From positions 558,001-622,000 of the forward strand of contig JAJOHG010000003.1 in NCBI GenBank assembly GCA_021029095.1: DNA of 64,000 bases. Direction: 5' to 3'. Positions 55,544-64,000 of this stretch are shown here, one piece after another; the stretch's first letter is position 1; each line of letters starts with the position of its first letter. The position numbers were made by a program, and so were the translations under genes. The stretch comes from Phellopilus nigrolimitatus. Lineage: Eukaryota; Basidiomycota; Agaricomycetes; Hymenochaetales; Hymenochaetaceae. A model generated the notes under the pieces. The model was not told the DNA's origin. It made no database searches and saw only the letters and a list, made by a program, of their open reading frames with translations.

Positions 55544-57766
55544 TCAGTACCCGTACCCGCGCCCGTTCACCGTAACCGCCTGCGGCGCGTGTGCGTGTAC
55601 GTGGCCATTCATCTCCCTTTCCCTCATATCCCTTCCATAATCACGGCCATTACTCACTTCCCGCGCCTCCCTTCCGTAATCGCGCGTATCGTTCACGCTG
55701 CTCCGGCTGCTCCGACCCTCACTCGCAGGACTGTGCGGTGACTGCTGGTGCTGGTGCTGCAGCGGAGTTCCTTTGGATGCCATGGGCGGCGATGCACCGT
55801 TCGCGAGGTTTACCGGCACGGCGACAGAGTGGTGCGGCTGCTGGTGCGCAAGGTATGGAGCATGGTGCGCGGCATGCACTTGCTGCTGCTGCTGGACGCC
55901 CATACCTACGCTGAGGGGAACGCCAACGTTCACGCCTTGTGCGGCGATAGAGAGCCCGACACCCGCTCCGCCGACGAGCTGAGACAGACGCGATATTTCC
56001 TCGCGCGAGGAGACGAGCGCAGCGGTGAGCCGTTCGTTCTCATTTGCCAAAAATTCGACCTTGGCCTGCAGCTGCTGGAGCCAGGCCTTTTTACGCTGTC
56101 TACATTTGAGCGCAGCTGTGACGATAAGCAACAAAATTAGACCTCAACCAGCGTGCATGAACATGCAATACACACCCTGCCGGTTCCGCTCCAAAAAGTT
56201 CTTTCTTTTTTCCTCTTCTGTCTCGGGCTTCTTATGGCCTCCTTTGCTGCTACCTCCCGACTGCGGGGGTTGCATACCCTCATCGTCCGACTCCTCGTCT
56301 TCATCAAAGTCATCGTCAAAATCCTGGTTGCTCGACGCAGCCGTGCTTCCACGACGCGCACTTGCACTACTACGCGTGTTCGCTGCTACAGACGCTGTCA
56401 CCGTCGAGCCATTACGCGCACGCTTGTTCGCTCCGCCTGCCTTGGTGGACGAGCCAGACGTGCTCACGGCATCGCTCTTGCGCTTCGAACTCCGCTTCGT
56501 GGACGCCGAGCCGTTCGTCGCAGGCTCCTCCTGGCTCTGATTCTGGTTCTGTCCTTGTCCCGTCGACTGGGCCATGCTCTGCTTCTTGGCCTCCTCACGC
56601 TTAGTAAGTTCCTGGTGTGCCTGCGAGAGAAGGAAGAGGCCGTTGGCAGCGTGATTCGCCGCACTGCCAGAATTCCCGTACTGCGAATTGGAGTTACTGC
56701 CACTGCTGCCATTAGTATCGGCCTGCGACTGAGCGATGGGATACGCGGTGTTTGTCGGATACCGCGGGGCAGCCGAGGTGCCGTTAGTGTAGGACGATTG
56801 AGCAGGGGCAGCCATTTGGGACGGAGCTACGGACGTCGCAGGCACGGCTGAGGGCGCCGCGGACGCCGCAGGAGCGGAAGAAGTCCCGTTCGCTGCGGAA
56901 CCTGGATGCTGCTGGAGGACGCCGGTGAGTGCATTGAGTGTGTTGGGGGTGATGGTCGCGGCTGCGACGTTGGCTGCTGTGCCTGAGTTAACCATAGCGA
57001 GGAAGGCGGCGGTGTTAGGGGACGGGGGAGGGAAAGCGACAGGCCCGCCGACGAGCGGCGTAAGACCGGTGGAGGGGGTGAGACCCGTGCGGAATGTGCC
57101 GGAGGGATCGAAGCTGAAGAGCGGGGGATGGACGGAGGCGGCACTAGCGGCAAGGCCAGCGACGGAGGATGCAGGCTGAGACACGGAGACGGCGGGCTGG
57201 GGCTGGGGGCCTGCGAGCATGGCGGGAGAAAGTGGACCCGAGCGGAGCGAGTTTGTCAGGCCGGAGGAAGAGAAAGACCAGGCATAGCTGGGGTCGGAGG
57301 GCGAGGTGATGGAGGCGAGCGGGGGGAGGATGGGCTTGGGGGTGTCGCTGGTGACTGCATTGTTGACGGCGTTGCTCAGGGACGACTTGCGGGAGTGGGC
57401 GGAGGCGTGGGTGGTGGAGGAGGCTGCGGAGGGAGACTTTTTGTCAGAGGAGGGCGAAGAGTGGGAGCGGGAGTGGGTGGAGGCGTGGGCGTGGGCGTCG
57501 GGGTGCTCTCCGGTTGCGGCGTTGCGGAGGGAGGAGAGGGAGGTGGAGGAGAGGGAGGAGTGGGAGGAGACGGAGAAGGACTGCTCGAAGGGATTGGGTT
57601 CGAGGTCGAGGTTGTTGCGGAGCGGAGGGCGGGCCGGGGCGTGATGCCTGTCGTGGGCAGTTTTGGGGTTGGGCGGGGCAGTGGCCGACGCGTCGGCAGA
57701 CGAGGAGGAGAGGGAATGGGAATGGGTTCTTGTGCGGGGCGGCGGAGAGCGAATGGGCGAAGGCAT
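55544..57766 (-). CDS. atf1: bZIP transcription factor of the Atf1/Aft1 (ATF/CREB) class
   Basis: Stress-response type bZIP activator of about 720 residues. The ATG at 57766 gives MPSPIRSPPPRTRTHSHSLS. The N-terminal half has the Aft1-type regulatory segments: SYAWSFSSSGLTNSLRSGPL with SPAMLAGP (HRA-like) and FRTGLTPSTGLTPLVGGPVA with FPPPSPNTAAFLAMVNSG (HRR/OSA-like). An acidic run (DFDDDFDEDEESDDEG) precedes the bZIP. The basic region is split by one intron (about 56110-56170): ERNRQ joins AALKCRQRKKAWL, followed by the zipper QQLQAKVEFLANENERLTAA. The C-terminus is Gln/His-rich and ends NGRGYGY. In other fungi such factors are targets of the Sty1/Hog1 kinase and bind CRE sites; that is inference here. 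Composition is strongly biased (Ser/Ala/Pro, GC-rich). Confidence 0.92.
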
Positions 57767-60700
57767 TGGTCAGAGAGGGACGATGGCAGGATGATGAGGG
57801 GCGAAGACAAGCAACCGCGCGAGTGACGTCGCACGACGTAGTACCTTGTTTAGTCCTGTTTTTACTTTTCTTCTTAACGGTCCCCTGCCACCGCCCCATG
57901 TCGTCATGTCTTCCGCTTTCGACGTCCCTCCCTCGCCCTGTCCGGGGTCGGCCAGCAGCACGCAGCAAAGCCACTCCACTTGCCGGTCCAGACTGCCCGG
58001 GACCCCGTCCGTTCTTCCTCTCTCTTATTTTCTCTGTGGCCGACGAGATAACTCAGTCTATCGCCGCAGGCTGTCGCTGTCACCTGCCCTTCACCCTTCC
58101 GCCCTTCTAGCTTCACCCCCCGGCCGATAACAGGCCGTCGTCGCTGTAGCCTCCACATTAATTTTAATTTATTTGCCTAGACCACAGTCCCGGATAAGAA
58201 CTGCGTGTACGATTCTGCCTTCACCCACGCCCGTCCGACAGTCCTCTGTCGTGGTCCTTCCATCCGCCCAAATCTCTCCGACCCCCGAACTGCGCCCGCG
58301 CCTCGACCCTCTCCCAATTCAGTCCCGTATCAGATTCCACCATCGCTCGCCCGCCCAATCCCGTACCAGCTGGCGGGTCATACCTACCCTCCACCTTTTC
58401 TATGAGACACGCCACTCCCATTCGTCGGCCGAGAGCAGCCCCTAAGTACCTCGATCGAAAGTCAATCAGAGTTTCACGAGAAAAAACGTTCCCCGCCTGC
58501 ATTGTACAATGATCCGTCGCCATCATTCCGGATACCCCTCCGTCTCGGTGCCTTTCTGTCCGTGCCCCCCGCAGACTGGATGGATGGAGGCTGGGAGGTG
58601 AGCTGCCCTCTACCCACTTCTTCGACTTGACGTGGTACCAAACAGTCCATGTACTGCGAGCCACAAATCGAATATTAAACCGCACATTGCAAGTCGCGTC
58701 GGCTGAAATCGCCTATGACGTCGCGATCTCGCCATCCTTAAAACGCAAACCTTAAAAGCTCATTAGCACACACTAGCCCGTCCGTCGTTTATGTGGGGGG
58801 CGCGGCACAGCATGCATACCAGGACGACTCGTCGACTCTCGTCGTGCTCCCGAGGACGATCGATCGCGCAGCCGATCTGCAGTGCTATCACCGGCCAGAT
58901 CGCTATCAGAGTTCGTGCACTCTGACGCCGGGGGTCTGTCGTGGTGGCCATTATAATGTCCGGGCAGTATTAATCCGACAACGCTAGCAGCGATGGCATT
59001 AGGGAATTAATCTCGGGTCGAAGCGAGTGCGACCGCGTTCTCTCAGAGATGTACCGTACATGTATATACATACATTATACACTATACACGCATACACACG
59101 TACCAACCTAGCAGGGCTACCTGAGTATGACCCAGGCATCCCGCTGAGCGGACGAGCAAGCGCATGAGTCATCAGATGAATCACCTTCGTGAGTATATGC
59201 GCTTCGCAGTTCGCAGCTTCCACGAGGCGGGTGCCTTGACGGCTGCCCCCTCGCGACGCTGCGAGCTGCTCCCGGGGTCACCGCGTCTATACCCGTACCA
59301 ATGACTTACGTCGCCCCTTCTCCCGTATCGATCCTCCCCGGCGCTCTCTCTGCCCAGCCAGCGCGCTCCCCGCGTTCGGGAGGCGGGCGGTGCGCGCGCG
59401 ATCACCGACGCACGTATGCGCGTCGAATACAACGCCCACCCACGCCTGACGAAACGCGCCAGTGCCCGCACCCCGCACCATCTCTCTCATATGTATACGA
59501 GAAACTTTCCCCGGACGCTTTTTTGTACAGTTTACTGCGATCATCGTCCGATGACTCACGCATGCGCAACTATAAGTATTACGAACGTGCCCCCCTCCCG
59601 CTTCTCCCGCACCGCGAAGCGCCTCGCAGCAGCAGCAGCAAGTGGCGCTCCTTTCGCGTCAACCGGGGCCTGGCCGAATCTTCTTCGTCCCGTATCGATC
59701 TTCGCGCTGCGTCCTGGCCCGCAGGCTCTCGGCGTCTTTACGCACTGGAATAGCGGCGTGCAGCGCGCAAGCCTGGTTCTGCCCAGTATCCTCAGTGGCT
59801 TTTGCGCGTTTTTTTTAAATTAGTATCTGGACTTTCTGCGCTTTTGTCCCTGTGCTCATTAAAGCCATTGCGCGCGCGCTGACACGGCCTCCGCCGCGCG
59901 CCGCGCAAAAACGGCGCCCTCTGGAACTCCCTTCAGTTTCGCACGACGGCCCCGGAGGAATTCTGTTCCTTCTGGAGCGCCTCATCCGATATCAAGGATA
60001 GCGTCTTCTCCCCGTCCCTCCCGTGTTCCTTAAAAGCCAATCGCGCGGATCGCCTATCCGAGCGCGCATGCATACGTGCGTGCGTGCGTATGCATGTATG
60101 TACGCCGTGTCCCTGCTCTCTCTAGCAGTGCAGCAGCCTCAGCTCCGAGTCATGCCACAGCGCACGAAGAGACGCGCCCATACTCACCTCCCGGGTCCCG
60201 CGCCGTTTTCAAAGGACGCATGTCCGCAGCAGAATCCGTGTGCAGCAAAAGCACAAAACCGCCCCGCGAACCCCGTCTCTCTTTCCCCCTCGTCTTCGTG
60301 TTTTCCCCGACGATATCGCGCTGAGCTGGCGTCCCGCGCCAGGCATACGTGTCCTGGGCTTCTTCGACCTCGCGAGGAGACTGGCTGGCGTCGACGCTTC
60401 TTTTTATATATATCCAAATCAGAGAATAAGAAGTGTAAACCCGGTTCTAGCTCGAGTCGTCACAACCTCCGCACACCCAGGCTGCCCGCTCCCGTCCTTC
60501 CCCGTCCCGCACGCATGCACGCACGCTTGCGGAACGTCCTTCCGGACTCGGGATACCTCAGGCCTTCACTGAGAAAAGACACCTTCGCGCCGCCGGACCG
60601 GGCACTCTCCCTTCCTCCTGCACACGCACGCCGAAAACTGTCCGCCAGTGGCTGCTGGCGCGTCGCGCCTTCCGGCTCGAAGAACGGCGATACGGAGCGC

Positions 60701-61296
60701 TGAGCCCGGTTGGACGCGGCGCGCCCGGGTCTGTGCGCGCTAGCTACGAACTCCGGCGTCGCTTTTCTCTTTTGCTTAGAGGCCTGCGCTCTAAATACTC
60801 GCGAGCGTCTATTCATCCGCCCGGAGTTGATGATGTCAGCCCTGGTGCTCTGCATCGTATTCTGTATTTGCGAGTTACGGCCGTATCGTATACGGAAACG
60901 GGTCGTACCATATTCGAGCAGGAGAGGTCGAAAATACAGGTCGTATCGGAATTTGGAATACAATAACGGTGAGAATAGCAGAGCAAGACGCGAGGCACAC
61001 AGCCGTGGAGTTCAACACGTAATCGGGACAATGAACGCGTCGGTGCGAGCCGAGCCAACAAAATGCTATTGTTCCGATTTGCAAGTCACAGATGTATCAG
61101 CCACATTCGCTGCACGAGGCGTTCGTTCGGCTAGCCACAGCACCGCTTAAGGATAAAATGTTCGGATTTGTGCCACCGTGGCTTCACAACTTTCTCTTCC
61201 TGCGCCCATAGCATCTCTCTGTCGGCGTGCTTTTCATCCTCCCTCTTACCTTGTCGCACGAAGAAAACTTGGCATCTAGCAAGGACCGCAATCAAC
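57767..61296. other. Long noncoding interval between the bZIP gene and the FunK1-type kinase
   Basis: 3.5 kb. 57790-58700 is C/T-rich on the plus strand (G/A-rich on the bZIP sense strand), typical of an extended 5' leader/promoter. 59050-59110 has TATA/CATACA-type simple sequence and 60065-60105 has GTGC/ATGC-type repeats. 59300-60700 is GC-rich with short overlapping frames on both strands. No protein family, tRNA or transposon recognised. Confidence 0.35.
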
Positions 61297-63483
61297 ATGA
61301 TCGAAGACGTTCCCGAGCTGATTGAACGTAAGTTTCCCGACGACGTTATCACTCACTGGATCGAAAGGCGGACGCGAAACACTGTGAAGTTGCCTGAAGA
61401 CATCATCTCCGATATCATGAAGCTGGATTGCATGCGCTCGTTCATCAAGCCCGAAGGGACTCCGGACTCAGAACTGAACCCCTGGCATCTCAACTATCCT
61501 ATGAATACGGAGAAAAGTCCCAAGGAACTCGTCGCCGCCCATTTCAACGCGCTTGCCGACTCCATCTATCGCCATTACGATATATCCGAAAAGCTGAGAT
61601 ACGTAAATGTCTTTTCCTGTGAGCTCGCAGACAGCCCGAAAAATGTTTGGACTACAAACCGCAAACCAGACATAATCGTCAGTCGTGTTTCCGCTCACGA
61701 AAAACAGAATCGGCCCGCGCAGCTCTTCTGGGATGATGCTTTTTCCGCATGGATTCTAAAGACACTCGACACTCCAGCTACGCGGAGAGAAGCCCACGAC
61801 CAGCTCTCGTGTTTTGCCTTCAGGATGTTCAACATCCAACCAGCCACGAGATTCTTCCTCGGGGTTGCATTATTAGGCACCACCTTGTTATTTTATACAT
61901 TTGACCGGTCGGGTGACCTTGTATCTGATGCCTTCGACATCCGAGAGAATCCTGAAAAGCTTTGCCGGGTCGTCGTCGCTCTGTCCAATGTTGATGGTAG
62001 AGACATTGGTTGGGACGTGCTATTCAATGGATGTGGGGATGTCCAAAATGTCTACGTGAACGATACACTCTACGAAAACATCAAGCTCATCCATCGTGAT
62101 CCATACAGGGTTGGAAAAGGTGTACGGTGTTACTCGACCGAAAAAGATGGAATACAGTATGTGATAAAGGACACATGGATCGATTGCTCAAGCAAGTCCC
62201 AAGAGTACAAGCTTCTGGAGAAGATAAAGGGGGTGGAGGGGGTTGTACAGATTGTTGACTACGAACTCATCCCCGGCAAAAATTTTAAAGTGGATAAGGA
62301 CACGACAGCGACAGATCGCCTGCCTCTTTTGGAGGATGGGGAACTCCCATTTGCTTGTGTCCTTCGTGATCACTATCGCATAGCCATGAAGCCCTACGGA
62401 CAATGTCTACTAGATTTTGATTCTCTGCCGGAACTTCTTACGGCCATCAAAGACATTATTAGAGGTATGTGTCAACTGGGCTTTTGTTTTGTCATTCACT
62501 TTCGAGATTTGACACGTCATTTATTGCAGCGATTCAAGCGCTTCACAAACGGAACATCCTACACCGTGACGTCAGTCTCGCCAACATCGTTTTGGTTTCG
62601 ATCGCCGGTCAAGCGCTGCGCAGGGGAGTTCTTATTGATTTTGATTCTGCGATTGATTTCTCTGAAGATTATGAAGGGCTCGAAGATGCGACGGTACGCA
62701 AAAACATTCTGCCATTTCATGTCTTTCTTAACGTCTGTTCTTATCATGCCTCTCAACATTTATGACCATATACAGGGGACAGTTCGGTTTATGGCTAGAG
62801 GCATACTCGAACTCTTGGGCCTCGGATGGCTTAACACCGAAAGGCACGCGTACTACCACGATCTCGAGTCTCTGTTCTACGTTCTCTGCTGGATCTGCAC
62901 CGCTCAAGCCGGGCCACACGACACAGAGCGCGCCGACTTTGACAAGACACGTATGGCCCGTCAGTGGGATGAAATCGAAGAACGCACCCTTGAATACAAA
63001 AAGAGAACTATGGAAAGCAGTATCGACTTTGGGTTCAGCGTCATGTCCCAGTTTTCCGCGTATTTCGACCCCATCCGCTCATGCGTCAGAGAGCTGCGTA
63101 ACGTCTTATTCGTCAAGGAGGAGCAATTGGAATCGGAAGAGGCGGACACTCAGCAGCGTGTCCCGCCTTCTCGACGCGACAGGGACGAGCTCTGTGACGA
63201 GCTCTGCGAAATCATTGACAAGGCGCTTCACGACCTCGCACCTCCGGAGTGCTCTTTGAATTCGGAGAAGGACCCCGAAGATGGCTCGAAGATGGCGAAC
63301 ACGACGACAGTGACTGAGAATGGTATTCAAACTGATAACGACAGTGCAAGAAGCGCTTCTTCTCCCGACCGTAGTGCTGAGGCTACGCAAGCCACTGACG
63401 AGACATCTTATGCGGGATCAAAAAGAGAAAGAAGTGTCGAAGTTTTGAATGAGCCTGAGTCGAAGCGCACTAAAAGACCGTAG
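61297..63483 (+). CDS. FunK1-type fungal protein kinase
   Basis: Member of the basidiomycete-expanded FunK1 kinases (Pkinase_fungal, PF17667), about 690 residues. The ATG at 61297 gives MIEDVPELIERKFPDDVITH. The N-terminal half includes KPDIIVSRVSAHEKQNRPAQ, WDDAFSAWIL and FFLGVALLGTTLLFYTFDRS. The kinase part has an ATP-lobe Lys candidate in GIQYVIKDTW and HYRIAMKPYG. After an intron (about 62465-62529) it gives ALHKRNILHRDVSLANIVL, with the catalytic HRD and Asn, and VLIDFDSAID, a DFD variant of DFG. A second intron (about 62695-62776) leads to GTVRFMARGILELL and HDLESLFYVLCWICT, the FunK1 signature. The tail is acidic, with a basic end ESKRTKRP. The plus frame happens to stay open across both introns, which would hide the catalytic loop if they were not removed. 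Confidence 0.9.
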   Translation: MIEDVPELIERKFPDDVITHWIERRTRNTVKLPEDIISDIMKLDCMRSFIKPEGTPDSELNPWHLNYPMNTEKSPKELVAAHFNALADSIYRHYDISEKLRYVNVFSCELADSPKNVWTTNRKPDIIVSRVSAHEKQNRPAQLFWDDAFSAWILKTLDTPATRREAHDQLSCFAFRMFNIQPATRFFLGVALLGTTLLFYTFDRSGDLVSDAFDIRENPEKLCRVVVALSNVDGRDIGWDVLFNGCGDVQNVYVNDTLYENIKLIHRDPYRVGKGVRCYSTEKDGIQYVIKDTWIDCSSKSQEYKLLEKIKGVEGVVQIVDYELIPGKNFKVDKDTTATDRLPLLEDGELPFACVLRDHYRIAMKPYGQCLLDFDSLPELLTAIKDIIRGMCQLGFCFVIHFRDLTRHLLQRFKRFTNGTSYTVTSVSPTSFWFRSPVKRCAGEFLLILILRLISLKIMKGSKMRRYAKTFCHFMSFLTSVLIMPLNIYDHIQGTVRFMARGILELLGLGWLNTERHAYYHDLESLFYVLCWICTAQAGPHDTERADFDKTRMARQWDEIEERTLEYKKRTMESSIDFGFSVMSQFSAYFDPIRSCVRELRNVLFVKEEQLESEEADTQQRVPPSRRDRDELCDELCEIIDKALHDLAPPECSLNSEKDPEDGSKMANTTTVTENGIQTDNDSARSASSPDRSAEATQATDETSYAGSKRERSVEVLNEPESKRTKRP

Positions 63484-63801
63484 TGACAATGTATTCATTA
63501 TGCGCCCATCGCGATCTGACTAATTTCATTTTTATATGCCTAATGTAAATTTCGGTTTTAAGACCTTCAGTGTGATTGCCATCTCGGCTCTGGGTAGCGT
63601 ATAGATTGCAAAGTGAAGTCTTTCGGACTTTTTTTTTGCGCGAAGGAACAGAAACGCGCTCTATTCCATCTTCCCCAAAGGGTAGTATGGTTGCCATTTT
63701 GCGAAACGAGTAAAGAAATACAACATCTATTCGACGATAGGCAACATGTAGCTTCTAGCTTATACAGCAAATTATTTGTTTAAACTTAACTCAAATTTCA
63801 C
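63484..63801. other. Convergent 3' region
   Basis: AT-rich 318 bp between two convergent stop codons. No gene or repeat seen. Confidence 0.4.
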
Positions 63802-64000
63802 TTATGCATTCAGCTTCGGCTGCTTTTCATATTCGCTGGCAGCGGCTTCTTGTAGGACCGCCTTCGTTCCAGTCTGTTCTTGCTTAAGGGCTTGAAGCGC
63901 ACAAAGTGCGGCTGCAAATAAAAGATTAGAAGAGTGTTTCTTCGCTTAGATGCCACTGACCTCCAACCCCGCTCCCGTCCCTCGCTAGGCCTATCTCCAC
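63802..64000 (-). CDS. Hexokinase/glucokinase, C-terminal part (cut by window edge)
   Basis: The last two exons on the minus strand read VEIGLARDGSGVG, then after an intron AALCALQALKQEQTGTKAVL, with a tail ending QPKLNA and a stop at 63802. DGSGVGAAL is the conserved C-terminal motif of eukaryotic hexokinases, which phosphorylate glucose and other hexoses in the cytosol. The intron (about 63913-63960) is in phase with the motif. The remainder lies beyond 64000, so hexokinase and glucokinase cannot be told apart. Confidence 0.8.

Noticed and set aside
62465..62780. Uninterrupted 771-codon reading of the kinase gene
   Set aside because: Reading through destroys the catalytic HRD and DFD segments; removing two GT-AG introns restores them.

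Overview
This is a nuclear chromosome segment from a filamentous basidiomycete, most likely an Agaricomycete. Genes are dense, sit on both strands and are cut by many short (about 45-70 bp) GT-AG introns. Several gene types point to mushroom-forming fungi: a FunK1-type kinase, an RGS protein of the Thn1/FlbA class, an Aft1/Atf1-type bZIP factor and a DUF3445 heme N-demethylase-like protein. Start, stop and intron calls below come from reading the sequence by eye. No database search was run.

Left part (1-31.2 kb) is mostly conserved housekeeping genes: L-2-hydroxyglutarate dehydrogenase (5' end unclear), a divergent pair of respiratory-chain subunit genes (NDUFA12-like and NDUFA4-like), an ARA2-like aldo-keto reductase, the Hsp70/Hsp90 co-chaperone STI1, a Zn2Cys6 transcription factor, a Nup120/Nup160 nucleoporin, a conserved fungal protein of unknown role, a membrane-anchored cytochrome-b5-like MAPR protein, a DEP-RGS protein, the AP-3 mu subunit, a superoxide-dismutase-like mitoribosomal protein divergent from OST2/DAD1, a DUF1748 micro-protein and an isochorismatase-like hydrolase.

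Middle part (31.5-37.7 kb) holds a long Ser-rich coiled-coil protein of unknown function and a DUF3445 protein. The 3' end of the latter runs straight into a repeat.

Accessory block (37.7-52.1 kb) is the most unusual part. Four tandem units (A-D) are degenerate copies of one gene. A fifth, divergent and apparently complete relative (E, 50.2-52.1 kb) has an N-terminal domain of about 130 residues, a nuclear-localisation-like basic stretch and a long coiled coil. A resembles C, and B resembles D, so a two-gene block seems to have been duplicated. All four copies lack the start exon seen in E and carry about 600 bp of foreign sequence inside exon 2. Three inverted-repeat DNA elements interrupt this block. 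For two of them the paralogous units serve as internal empty-site controls.

Right part (52.1-64 kb) is sparse. A bZIP factor is flanked by two noncoding stretches of about 3.5 kb, GC-rich in part, followed by a FunK1-type kinase and the 3' end of a hexokinase gene cut by the window edge.
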